Assembly (NCBI RefSeq): GCF_004403065.1
Contig: NZ_SOHA01000041.1
Span: 154,801 to 218,800, forward strand
DNA length: 64,000 bases
Origin: Cryobacterium cryoconiti
GTDB taxonomy: Bacteria; Actinomycetota; Actinomycetes; Actinomycetales; Microbacteriaceae
Direction of reading: 5' to 3'
Of the stretch, positions 24,132 through 32,442 are shown piece by piece; position 1 is the first letter of the stretch; every line of letters begins with the position of its first letter. A model generated the notes under the pieces. It ran no database searches. It had not been told where the DNA came from and worked only from the letters and a program-made list of their open reading frames with translations. The position numbers and the translations under genes are program-made.

Positions 24132-25615
24132 GGACCAGACCCCGCCCGATGTGCTCCCGCGGGCCGCCAGGTTCGGGTCGGGTCGTAGCAGTACGGTGCC
24201 CTGACTTCGGGTTTGCCGCGGATCATGCGGATTTCCCAGCCCGACGTGTCGATGCTGTGGTGGTGGTACCAGCAGAGCAACACCCCGTTGCCGATGTCGG
24301 TTTTCCCGCCTTGGTACCAGGGGATGACGTGGTGCACCTCGCACCAGGCTGCGGGCACGGTGCAGCCCGTGATGGCGCAGCCCCCATCGCGGGCGGCGAT
24401 CGCGCGGCGCTGGGCCCGGTTGAAGAAACGTTTCTCGGTGCTCAGGGTGAGGACCTCGTTGTTCTCGCCGAACAGGACCTCCTGGAACCCGCCCGCGCAG
24501 AGGGCCTGCTTGACGGTTTTCAGTGAGACGGGAGCGTCGACGCCGTCGATCCAGCCCACACCGCGGCCCGCGGTCAGGTCGGCCTGGTTCACGTGGATCA
24601 TGACCGTGGGCGCCGCCCCGCCCATGGTCGGGGTTCCCGCGTCGCGGGTGGCGGCCTCGAACACCCCGCGGAGGATGTCCGCGCGCTTCTGACCGCCGTT
24701 CCGGTCATCGCTCAGGGCCGCGGCCTCCGCACCCGGGATGAGCTGCCCGGCATTCATGCGCGCCTGTTCCTCGGCCGTGGGGAACGCCGGCGCGGCATGG
24801 GCGGAGAGATACGTGTCGAAGATGCCGTTCATGATGCCGCGAAGCTCGGGGGTGACCCCGCCCCGCAAAGGGTAGAGGCCGTCACGGAAGAGGCCGAACC
24901 CGACGGTGCTGCGGGCCTCGGCGACGGGCTCGTTCGGGGCGGTGCCGTCAGGGTCGAGGCGGGCCTGCCACTGCGTGGCCATCCCGCGCACCAGATCTGC
25001 CGGGAAGGCGAAGCCTTCGCCGGGAAGCCCGCGGGTCTCGTCCGTGATCGCACCCGTCGCACTGGCGACCAGGGCACGTTCGGCCGTGCCGAGGTCATCG
25101 GGTGCGACCCGGGCGGCGACCTTGTCGAGGGCCGTCACGATGTTCTCGGCCGCGTCGACACCGAGATCACCGGCGGTGAGGGCATCCGCCACGGCCGGGT
25201 AATACGGCGGCAACACGCTGGTGCCGGCCAGGCGCGGGGTGACGTTGTCGCCCAGCCGCACCCGCCGGGTCGCCTCCCGGGCGGAGATGCGGGCCAGACG
25301 CGTGATCAGGTCGGTACCGCTGGAGGCCCCGTTCTTGTAGGCCAACGAGTCGTGGCCGAGGATGCGGCGGGACCGCACCGAAATGTCGGCGGCGGAGGCG
25401 ACCCTCGCAGCATCGACCCGACGGCCCAGATCTTCGACCGTGCCGAGCACCGCCATCGCATCCGCCTCGTTCAGCAAGGAGAAGGAGACCGAATCGAGCA
25501 CAGTCGCGGCCAGATCACGCGCCTGCTGCAACTGCTCCAGGACGGAAGGCTGCACAGCGGAGGCTGCCACCTGGGTGGAGGTGGTCGGGTGGTGCGGAGT
25601 GGGAGCTCCTGCCAT
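24083..25615 (-). CDS. DUF222 / HNH endonuclease (13E12 family)
   Basis: A 510-aa protein. An N-terminal all-helical DUF222 domain (about 40-370) is followed by an HNH nuclease domain (about 405-465) with CAITGCTVPAAWCEVHHVIPW, GNGVLLCWYHHHSID and two CxxC-like cysteines. In M. tuberculosis this family forms the REP13E12 repeats, a phage integration target; its biological function is not settled. ATG 25615 has an excellent leaderless promoter in an AT-rich patch. The last ~16 residues (SRQARSRQAR) are translated from array A, so repeat invasion has replaced or extended the native end. The gene is bracketed by oppositely oriented arrays. Confidence 0.88.
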   Translation of the reverse strand: MAGAPTPHHPTTSTQVAASAVQPSVLEQLQQARDLAATVLDSVSFSLLNEADAMAVLGTVEDLGRRVDAARVASAADISVRSRRILGHDSLAYKNGASSGTDLITRLARISAREATRRVRLGDNVTPRLAGTSVLPPYYPAVADALTAGDLGVDAAENIVTALDKVAARVAPDDLGTAERALVASATGAITDETRGLPGEGFAFPADLVRGMATQWQARLDPDGTAPNEPVAEARSTVGFGLFRDGLYPLRGGVTPELRGIMNGIFDTYLSAHAAPAFPTAEEQARMNAGQLIPGAEAAALSDDRNGGQKRADILRGVFEAATRDAGTPTMGGAAPTVMIHVNQADLTAGRGVGWIDGVDAPVSLKTVKQALCAGGFQEVLFGENNEVLTLSTEKRFFNRAQRRAIAARDGGCAITGCTVPAAWCEVHHVIPWYQGGKTDIGNGVLLCWYHHHSIDTSGWEIRMIRGKPEVRAPYCYDPTRTWRPAGAHRAGSGPGSRQARSRQARPASA

Positions 25616-25825
25616 GCATTAATAGTAAATGACTTCGAATGATAAGTCAATAGATTTGGTGAATTTACGAAAGTAATTACTTTAAGCATCAGCGTCTTGA
25701 CGGTAATTCGGAGATTTGTGGGGCGCGCCGGGTGAGTAGCCCGGGATGACGGCGTGTCGCGAAAAACTCCGAGATTAGCGTGAGGGCACGGATGCTGGCG
25801 GCCGAGTGTGAAGAATGGACTCGCC
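25616..25825. other. AT-rich intergenic patch upstream of the HNH gene
   Basis: The first ~100 bases are strikingly AT-rich (taatagtaaatgactt, gatttggtgaatttacg) against the ~70% GC genome. They hold the HNH promoter and the dyad GACTT-n9-AAGTC around 25631. No gene is visible. The composition suggests that the HNH locus arrived by transfer. Confidence 0.7.
25622..25650 (-). promoter_or_regulatory. sigma-70-type leaderless promoter of the HNH gene
   Basis: TTGACT (25645-25650) and TACTAT (25622-25627) on the - strand, separated by exactly 17 nt. The ATG at 25615 follows the -10 by 6 nt. This is the clearest promoter in the window. Confidence 0.75.
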
Positions 25826-25981
25826 GGGGTTTCGACAAGCTCAACCACCGACAGGCTCAACCACCGGGGTTTCGACAAGCTCAACCACCGACAGGCTCAA
25901 CCACCGGGTTTCGACAAGCTCAACCACCGACAAGCTCAATCACCGGGTTTCGACAAGCTCAACCACCGACAAGCCCGACCA
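25826..25981 (-). repeat. tandem array B, 39/40-bp period
   Basis: Four copies of a unit starting GGTTTCGACAAGCTCAACC, then ACCGACARGCTCAACC, at 25828, 25868, 25907 and 25946. Read on the - strand, each core is GGTTGAGCTTGTCGAAACC. That is the array A core with A/G changes, in the opposite orientation. The period is not a multiple of three and the array is noncoding. It lies between the HNH promoter region and the DUF3117 terminator. Confidence 0.9.
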
Positions 25982-26035
25982 GATTCTCCGCGGTGCGCCG
26001 GATGACGGTGGGAACCCCATCCGCCCCCGGCGGGC

Positions 26036-26073
26036 AAAAAAAACGGCCGCGCAGCGTGAGCTGCGCGGCCGTT
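26036..26073 (-). terminator. intrinsic terminator of the DUF3117 gene
   Basis: 14-bp stem (26042-26055 / 26060-26073) with a GTGA loop. On the - strand it is followed by eight consecutive T (26043-26036). Confidence 0.9.
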
Positions 26074-26079
26074 CTGCGA

Positions 26080-26256
26080 CTATACGGTCGGCTGGACTAC
26101 GCCGGCAAGTGCATCGTGAAGCTCTTTGGCTTCAGCGTCGTTCACAGAGACGACAAGTCGGCCTCCACCTTCGAGCGGAACACGCACGATGATGAGGCGC
26201 CCCTCTTTTACAGCCTCCATTGGCCCGTCTCCGGTCCTTGGCTTCATGGCCGCCAT
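26080..26256 (-). CDS. DUF3117 small conserved protein
   Basis: A 58-aa protein beginning MAAMKPRTGDGPMEAVKEGR, the invariant start of the actinobacterial DUF3117 family (Rv1211-like). Function is unknown. The start at 26256 is chosen to match the family; GGAAGGGGAG lies immediately upstream. It is a short monocistronic gene with its own strong terminator. Confidence 0.88.
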   Translation of the reverse strand: MAAMKPRTGDGPMEAVKEGRLIIVRVPLEGGGRLVVSVNDAEAKELHDALAGVVQPTV

Positions 26257-26319
26257 GAACTCCCCTTCCATTCATTCGTCTGAACCTCCATTATCGACCA
26301 TCCCGGCCCCAGACAGTAA

Positions 26320-27591
26320 TTAGGGGGGTGTCCAGTCCGCACCGTCCACTCCCCAGCACAGCAGCAGCCAGCCCCACTGGCCGAGAATGCAGAGCAGGAC
26401 GACGCCCGTCCGGTACCAGGGATTGCGTGGTTGGGCGATCGCGCCGAGCAGCGGGAACAGCGGCATCAGCAGACGGAACGTGCTCGACTGCGGGAAGAAC
26501 ACGGCCAGCAGGTAGAGGCCGTAGCTGGCCACCCAGAAGCGCAGATCGACGCCGAGCCGCCGCACGGCCGGGAGGAACAAGATCCCCCCGAAGGCCACGA
26601 TCAGGACGACGACGACGACGATGCCGAGCGGTATCCCCAGCCACCAGACCCCGCTCTGGAACCAGGCGGTGAACGGAACGAGCTCCTGGTAGCCGATGTA
26701 CGGCGCCCGCCAGGCCAGCTCGGTGCCGGTGTACGCCGTGACGCTGCCGGTCACGATCCAGGCCACGACCGGCCAGGCCACCCCGACCAGGGCGCTGAAC
26801 CCGGCGACGGATGCCGCCAGCATCCGTTCGCCGAGCGGGAAGGGGTCTCTCGCCCGGGTGAGCCAGCGGTGCACGACGTGCAGACCGAGGGCCAGCGCGA
26901 AGGCCAGGGCACTGGGCCGGGTCAAGCCCATCACGGCGATGACCGGGAACAGCAGCACGTACCGCCGATCGAGCAGCAGGAGCAGCGCGAGGGTGAGCCA
27001 GAACAGGTACATCGACTCGGCGTAGCCGAACTGCAGCACGGGCGACAGCGGAGCCACGCAGAACAACAGCACCGAGAACAGGGCGGCCGACGGGTCCAGC
27101 ACCCGACGCATCAGCCGGAAGAACAGCAGCGCGGTGCCCAGGCTGAACGCGGCCGACACGAACACGGCTGCCACGTCCCACGGCTGGCCGCTGAGGGCCA
27201 TCAGCACCCGCACGGCAGCGGGGAAGCCCGGCATGAACGCCCACGCGTTCTCCGCGATCTGCCCCTCCGCCGTCACCGGCAGCGTGGCTGGGTAGCCGCT
27301 GATCGCGACGATGTTGTACCAGCGGGCATCCCACATGTTCGCGAACGCGGCGTAGCCCGGCGACGCCGCCGTCCACGCGTTGGCGCCCTGCACATTCGCG
27401 AGCAGCAGCACCAACGTCGTCGTGACCACCCGGGATGCCGCCCAGATCACGACGACCCTGGCCCACCAGGGGGTGGCCCGGTAGCCGGCCCGCCAGCGCG
27501 ACGGTCGGACTGCGGGCGGGACGGACGCCGGTGTGGCCCGGCGCACGGGCGGCTGGAGGGGCTTGGCTACCGGACGCTTGCGCTCAGCCAT
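26320..27591 (-). CDS. polytopic membrane protein, GT-C/PIG-V-like glycosyltransferase
   Basis: A 423-aa protein with a Pro/Arg-rich cytosolic N-terminus (1-40) and about nine or ten membrane helices. The motif WDARWY (87-92) sits in the first large loop, where GT-C mannosyltransferases carry their catalytic Asp, and GYAESMY follows later. PIG-V-like proteins use polyprenyl-phosphate sugars outside the membrane. The acceptor here is unknown. The start at 27591 lies inside dapE (25-nt overlap), so it is cotranscribed, though no role in lysine synthesis is implied. Confidence 0.7.
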   Translation of the reverse strand: MAERKRPVAKPLQPPVRRATPASVPPAVRPSRWRAGYRATPWWARVVVIWAASRVVTTTLVLLLANVQGANAWTAASPGYAAFANMWDARWYNIVAISGYPATLPVTAEGQIAENAWAFMPGFPAAVRVLMALSGQPWDVAAVFVSAAFSLGTALLFFRLMRRVLDPSAALFSVLLFCVAPLSPVLQFGYAESMYLFWLTLALLLLLDRRYVLLFPVIAVMGLTRPSALAFALALGLHVVHRWLTRARDPFPLGERMLAASVAGFSALVGVAWPVVAWIVTGSVTAYTGTELAWRAPYIGYQELVPFTAWFQSGVWWLGIPLGIVVVVVLIVAFGGILFLPAVRRLGVDLRFWVASYGLYLLAVFFPQSSTFRLLMPLFPLLGAIAQPRNPWYRTGVVLLCILGQWGWLLLCWGVDGADWTPP

Positions 27592-28661
27592 GAGCGGAGC
27601 CCGTCCTCACAGTCCGTGATCTGCGACAGGGCGACCCGCTCGTCGTCGGCGTGGGCCTTGAGCGGGTCGCCGGGGCCGTAGTTGACGGCCGGGATGCCGA
27701 GGGCGGAGAAGCGTGCGACGTCGGTCCAGCCGTATTTGGGTTTGGCCTCGCCGCCGACCGCGGTCAGGAACTGCAGGGCGAGCGGGGCGTCCAGGCCCGG
27801 GCGGGCACCCTCGGCCTGGTCGACGACCGTGATCTCGTACCCCGCGAACAGTTCTTCGAGGTGCTCGACGGCCTGGGCGGAGGTGCTACTGGGCGCGAAG
27901 CGATAGTTGATGTGCACCATGCACTCGTCGGGGATGACGTTGCCGGCGATGCCGCCGCTGATCCCGACGGCGTTGAGGCCCTCACGGTAGACGAGCCCCT
28001 CGACCTCGACCTGGCGCGCCTCGTAGCCGGCCAGGAGGGTGAGGATGGGGGCGACCTTGTGGATGGCGTTCTCGCCCACCCAGCTGCGGGCGGAGTGCGC
28101 GCGCAGTCCGAAGGCGCGCACTTCGATGCGCACATTGCCGTTGCAGCCACCCTCGATCCGGCTGTTGGTCGGCTCGCCGAGGATGGCGAAGTCACCCTCG
28201 AAGAGATCGGGCCGGTTGCGGGCGAGGCGGCCGAGGCCGTTGAGCTCGTCGGCGACCTCCTCGTGGTCGTACCAGATCCAGGTCACGTCGACGCTGGGCG
28301 CGGTGAGCTCGGCGGCGAGCTTCAGTTGCACGGCCACGCCCGCCTTCATGTCGACCGTGCCACGGCCCCAGAGGTACTCGACGCCGTCGATGGTCTCGAA
28401 GCGGGTCGGCAGGTTGCGGTTGACGGGGACCGTGTCGAGGTGGCCGGCGATGATCACGCGCTGGGCCCGGCCGAGGGTGGTGCGGGCCACGACGGTGTCA
28501 CCGTCCCGGATGATCTCGAGGTGCCCGTACCCGGCGAGCGCACGTTCCACGGCGTCGGCGACGGTGGTCTCGTTCCCCGAGACCGACTCGATGTCGCAGA
28601 GCGCACGGGTGAGCTCGATCGAGGTTTGGGAGAGGTCCAGGGTCACGGGGATTTGAGGCAC
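27567..28661 (-). CDS. dapE: succinyl-diaminopimelate desuccinylase
   Basis: A 364-aa M20 dimetal hydrolase. It cleaves N-succinyl-LL-diaminopimelate to succinate and LL-DAP for lysine and peptidoglycan synthesis. Metal and catalytic motifs: AGHLDTVPVN (His74, Asp76), GRGTVDMKAG, WYDHEEVAD, and GWTDVARF near the end. GTG 28661 is the family N-terminus and lies 6 nt after a -10 TAGATT, so it is leaderless. It is divergent from dapD with only 17 nt between the start codons. Confidence 0.9.
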   Translation of the reverse strand: MPQIPVTLDLSQTSIELTRALCDIESVSGNETTVADAVERALAGYGHLEIIRDGDTVVARTTLGRAQRVIIAGHLDTVPVNRNLPTRFETIDGVEYLWGRGTVDMKAGVAVQLKLAAELTAPSVDVTWIWYDHEEVADELNGLGRLARNRPDLFEGDFAILGEPTNSRIEGGCNGNVRIEVRAFGLRAHSARSWVGENAIHKVAPILTLLAGYEARQVEVEGLVYREGLNAVGISGGIAGNVIPDECMVHINYRFAPSSTSAQAVEHLEELFAGYEITVVDQAEGARPGLDAPLALQFLTAVGGEAKPKYGWTDVARFSALGIPAVNYGPGDPLKAHADDERVALSQITDCEDGLRSWLSASVR

Positions 28662-28666
28662 TCTAC

Positions 28667-28673
28667 TAATCTA
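28667..28673. promoter_or_regulatory. overlapping divergent -10 boxes serving dapE and dapD
   Basis: TAATCT (28667-28672, + strand) lies 6 nt before ATG 28679. TAGATT (28673-28668, - strand) lies 6 nt before GTG 28661. The two hexamers overlap by 5 bp, so one melted bubble could serve either leaderless gene. No good -35 is seen on either side. Confidence 0.55.
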
Positions 28674-28678
28674 GAGCC

Positions 28679-29659
28679 ATGATCACCGCCGTGCCCCCGA
28701 CATCCGTTGCCCCCTCGAACGCCTGGGGGTACGGCCTCGCCACCGTCGCCGGAGACGGCACCGTGCTGGATACCTGGTTTCCGGAGCCGCAGCTCGGCCC
28801 ATTGCCGGCCGGCCGCGACCGTTGGATCGTGCCGTCCGAACTCGAGCAGTTCGCCCGGGAGGACCCGCGGCGCGCCGTGCGCCTCGAGGCGGTCACCGTG
28901 GAGATCGACCTCACCGCACCGCCGGCCGGAACCTCGGATGCCTACCTGCGCCTGCACCTGCTCTCGCACTTGCTGGCCCGCCCGAACACCCTCAACCTCG
29001 ACGGCATCTTCGGTCACCTGCCCGCCGTGGTCTGGACCAACGCGGGGCCGATGCTGCCCGCCGATTTCACCCGTCTGCGGCCGTCCCTGCAGCGGCATGG
29101 AATCCAGGCCACCGGGATCGACAAGTTCCCGCCGCTGCTCAACTACGTCACGCCCGACCGTGTGCGGATCGCGGATGCGTCGCGGGTGCGTCTGGGTGCC
29201 CACCTCTCCCCCGGTACGACGGTGATGCACGAGGGCTTTGTGAACTTCAACGCGGGCACGCTGGGCGTCTCAATGGTCGAAGGGCGGATCTCCCAGGGCG
29301 TGGTCGTGGGCGATGGTGCCGACATCGGCGGCGGCGCGTCGATCATGGGCACACTGTCCGGCGGCGGCACCGAACGCGTGTCGATCGGCGAGCGGGCCCT
29401 GCTCGGCGCCAATTCCGGGGTGGGCATCTCGATCGGCGCGGACAGCGTCGTGGAGGCCGGGCTCTACGTGACGGCCGGAACCAAAGTCCTGCTGCCCGGG
29501 CAGCCGCGCACCGCCGACGGGAAGACGGCGTCGGTGAAGGCCGTCGAACTCTCCGGGGTCGCCAACCTGCTGTTCCGTCGCAACTCGGTCTCGGGTGCGG
29601 TTGAAGTGCTGCAGCGCAGCGGCACCGGCATCGTGCTGAACGCCCAGCTGCACGCCTGA
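28679..29659 (+). CDS. dapD: 2,3,4,5-tetrahydropyridine-2,6-dicarboxylate N-succinyltransferase
   Basis: A 326-aa actinobacterial-type DapD. It transfers succinyl from succinyl-CoA to tetrahydrodipicolinate. The N-terminal part ([21 protein letters not shown]) and the left-handed beta-helix with hexapeptide repeats ([27 protein letters not shown] to about residue 275) are clear. ATG 28679 is the expected start and is leaderless. Together with dapE and dapC in this window it supplies the succinylase branch. A GC-rich hairpin follows the stop. Confidence 0.93.
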   Translation: MITAVPPTSVAPSNAWGYGLATVAGDGTVLDTWFPEPQLGPLPAGRDRWIVPSELEQFAREDPRRAVRLEAVTVEIDLTAPPAGTSDAYLRLHLLSHLLARPNTLNLDGIFGHLPAVVWTNAGPMLPADFTRLRPSLQRHGIQATGIDKFPPLLNYVTPDRVRIADASRVRLGAHLSPGTTVMHEGFVNFNAGTLGVSMVEGRISQGVVVGDGADIGGGASIMGTLSGGGTERVSIGERALLGANSGVGISIGADSVVEAGLYVTAGTKVLLPGQPRTADGKTASVKAVELSGVANLLFRRNSVSGAVEVLQRSGTGIVLNAQLHA

Positions 29660-29666
29660 GCAGGGA

Positions 29667-29702
29667 GGCCCCGCCGCCGGAAGTTTTTCCCGCGGCGGGG
29701 CC
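29667..29702 (+). terminator. hairpin after dapD
   Basis: 11-bp stem GGCCCCGCCGC / GCGGCGGGGCC (29667-29677 / 29692-29702) with a loop that contains TTTTT. Confidence 0.55.
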
Positions 29703-29736
29703 GGCCCGGAGTACGCTGCCGTCACAAAGGAGTGAC

Positions 29737-32442
29737 GTGGGAACCGACGCACCGCGCAGCAAACGCCACCGCCGGGTGGGGCCGGCTCTGATCGCGGTCG
29801 CCGTGGTCGTGACCCTGACCCTGGCAGGCATCGGAACCGGAATCTGGACCGTGACCCGCTCCTTCCCCCAGTTCGCGGGTGAGGCACGGCTGCCCGGCCT
29901 GGGCGCCGAGGTCACGGTGTACCGGGACGAGGCGGGCATCCCCCAGATCGTGGCCGACACCGCCGGCGACCTGTTCCGTGCCGAGGGTTACGTGCACGCC
30001 CAGGACCGGTTCTGGGAGATGGATTTCCGGCGGCACGTGACGAGCGGGCGGCTGGCCGAACTCTTCGGGGAGAGCCAGGTGGCCACCGACACCTTCATCC
30101 GCACGCTGGGCTGGCGGGCCGTAGCCGAGCAGGAGGTCGCGTTGCTCGACCCGGTCACCGCCGGCTACTACCAGGCCTATGCGGACGGCGTGAACGCGTA
30201 TCTGGCCACGCACACAGGCCCTGACCTCTCCCTCGAATACGTGGCCCTGGGACTGCAGAACCCCGGCTATACGCCCGAGCCGTGGACTCCGGCCGACTCC
30301 GTGGCCTGGCTCAAGGCGATGGCCTGGGACCTGCGCTCGAACCTTGACGACGAGATCGACCGGGCACTGCTCTCGGGCAGTTACAGTCCCGCGGAAATCG
30401 AGCTGCTGCATCCGTCGTACCCGTTCGCCGCCCACCCGACCATCGTCGACGGGGCCCCGGCCCCGGCCGCCGAGGCCGAGGCCGCACCCGAGGAGACGCA
30501 GCCGGAGACGGCATCCGCCCTCACCGGGCTCGCGGGCACGCCCGCCCAGCCGGCCCTGGCCTCCTCGCTCACGGGGCTGCGAGCCGCACTCGCCGGCGTG
30601 CCCGAGCTTCTCGGCCCGGCCGGTGGGGAAATCGGCTCCAACTCCTGGGTGGTCGCCGGCGAGCACACCGACACCGGTGCGCCGATCCTCGCCAACGATC
30701 CGCACCTCGGCGCGGTGATGCCGTCGGTCTGGTACCAGGTGGGGCTGCGCTGCCGCACCGTGAGCGCGGACTGCCCGTTCGATCTGGCCGGGTACGGCTT
30801 CTCCGGCCTGCCCGGAATCATCATCGGCCACAATGCGAAGATCGCGTGGGGATTCACCAACCTCGGGCCGGATGTCGCAGACCTCTACCTGGAGAAGGTC
30901 ACCGGGGACACGTATGAGTATGACGGGGCGCAGAAGCCCCTGCAGCTGCGCAGCGAGACGATCAGGGTCGCCGGCGGGGACCCGGTGCGGATCGAGATCC
31001 GGGCCACCGAACACGGTCCGATCGTGAGCGGGCTGGGCGGCACCGTCTTCCCGGCGATCGCGAACGAGTACCCGTCGGCGATCGACCTGCCGGCGGCGGA
31101 CGCGCCGGCAGCCGGTGACGCGACGGATGCCGCGGCCGACGCGGGTGCCAGCGGCGCCGCCGCCGAACCCACCGTCTACGCGCTCTCGCTACAGTGGACG
31201 GCCCTGACGCCGGGGCGCACGGCATCCGCCGTCTTCGCGCTCGGAGCGGCGACCGACTGGGCGAGCTTCCGTCAGGCGGCCGAGCTGTTCGATGTGCCGT
31301 CGCAGAACCTCGTCTACGCCGATGTGGACGGCAACATCGGCTACCAGGCGCCGGGGCTGATCCCGATCCGCCGGGCGGGCGACGGCACCGTGCCGGTTCC
31401 CGGCTGGACGAGCGCGTACGGCTGGGACGGCTTCATCCCGTTCGATGCGCTGCCGCAGATTTTCAACCCGCCCCGCGGCTTCATCGTGACGGCGAACAAT
31501 TCCCCGGTCGGCCCGGACTACCCCTACCTGATCACCAAGGACTGGGATCTCGGCTACCGGGCGGCGGAGATCACCCGGCGGCTGCAGGCCCGCATCGACT
31601 CCGGAACCCCCGTGACGACCGCGATGATGAGCGAGATCCAGGGTGACACCTACAACCCGCTGGCGGCGGCGCTGGTGCCCGTGCTGCAGGACATCGAGAC
31701 GACCGGCGCGACCCGGGACGCGCTCGCCCTGTTCGACGGCTGGGACTACCACCTCGACGCCGGCAGCGCCGCCGCCGCGTACTTCAACATCGTCTGGCGC
31801 AACCTGCTCTCGGTCATGTTCGACCAAAAACTCCCGGAGGGCACCGCGTTCACCGGTGGTGACCGTTCCTTCGCCGTTGTGATCGCCCTGCTCGACACCC
31901 CCGAGTCACCGTGGTGGGACAACGACCGGCTCGGCTCCGGCGGCCGCGACAGCATGCTTGAACGTGTGCTCGTCCGGGCCGCGGCCGAGGGCGAGAAGCT
32001 GATGGGTGCGGATGTCGCCGGCTGGGAATGGGGCCGGATCCACACGCTCGAGGTGACGCACTCCAGCTTCGGGGAGTCGGGGATCGCCCCGCTGGAGTGG
32101 CTCTTCAACCGGGGACCGTATGAGGTCGCGGGCGGCTCCAGCGTGATCGACGCCGTCGGCTGGGATGCGACCATCGGCTACACCGTGGACTGGGTGCCGT
32201 CGATGCGGCAGGTGGTGAGCCTGGCCGACTGGGACGACTCGACCTGGCTGAACCTGACCGGAAGCTCGGGACACGCATTCCACCCGAACTACGACGACCA
32301 GACCGTGCTCTGGCAGGAGCACCGCACCCGGCCGTGGCTCTTCTCACTGGCAGCCGTGAAGCAGGCCGCCACCCACACGCTGCTGCTCACCCCGGACGTG
32401 ACGGGGCCGGACCGCGAACACGGCCCGGCCGTCAATCGCTAG
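29737..32442 (+). CDS. penicillin acylase family Ntn-hydrolase
   Basis: A 901-aa precursor. An N-terminal membrane/signal segment (ALIAVAVVVTLTLAGIGTGIW, about 17-37) is followed by the alpha part (DEAGIPQIVAD, GYVHAQDRFWEMDF). A spacer precedes the self-cleavage site EIG-SNSWVV, giving nucleophile Ser301 as the new N-terminus of the beta chain. NDPHL and WGFTN are also present. Substrates in this family include penicillins, acyl-homoserine lactones and other amides; none can be assigned. Two Ala/Pro/Glu-rich inserts (about 245-265 and 450-475) look disordered. GTG 29737 follows AAAGGAG. Its stop overlaps the gltA stop at one CTAG. Confidence 0.88.
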   Translation: MGTDAPRSKRHRRVGPALIAVAVVVTLTLAGIGTGIWTVTRSFPQFAGEARLPGLGAEVTVYRDEAGIPQIVADTAGDLFRAEGYVHAQDRFWEMDFRRHVTSGRLAELFGESQVATDTFIRTLGWRAVAEQEVALLDPVTAGYYQAYADGVNAYLATHTGPDLSLEYVALGLQNPGYTPEPWTPADSVAWLKAMAWDLRSNLDDEIDRALLSGSYSPAEIELLHPSYPFAAHPTIVDGAPAPAAEAEAAPEETQPETASALTGLAGTPAQPALASSLTGLRAALAGVPELLGPAGGEIGSNSWVVAGEHTDTGAPILANDPHLGAVMPSVWYQVGLRCRTVSADCPFDLAGYGFSGLPGIIIGHNAKIAWGFTNLGPDVADLYLEKVTGDTYEYDGAQKPLQLRSETIRVAGGDPVRIEIRATEHGPIVSGLGGTVFPAIANEYPSAIDLPAADAPAAGDATDAAADAGASGAAAEPTVYALSLQWTALTPGRTASAVFALGAATDWASFRQAAELFDVPSQNLVYADVDGNIGYQAPGLIPIRRAGDGTVPVPGWTSAYGWDGFIPFDALPQIFNPPRGFIVTANNSPVGPDYPYLITKDWDLGYRAAEITRRLQARIDSGTPVTTAMMSEIQGDTYNPLAAALVPVLQDIETTGATRDALALFDGWDYHLDAGSAAAAYFNIVWRNLLSVMFDQKLPEGTAFTGGDRSFAVVIALLDTPESPWWDNDRLGSGGRDSMLERVLVRAAAEGEKLMGADVAGWEWGRIHTLEVTHSSFGESGIAPLEWLFNRGPYEVAGGSSVIDAVGWDATIGYTVDWVPSMRQVVSLADWDDSTWLNLTGSSGHAFHPNYDDQTVLWQEHRTRPWLFSLAAVKQAATHTLLLTPDVTGPDREHGPAVNR

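Noticed and set aside
24083..25615. HNH locus as an insertion sequence or intron
   Set aside because: No transposase, no terminal inverted repeats at element ends, no target-site duplication found by eye, and no split gene around it.
25826..25981. Array B as a CRISPR or a coding region
   Set aside because: No variable spacers, and the 39/40-bp period breaks any frame. The short frames through it have no start signals.
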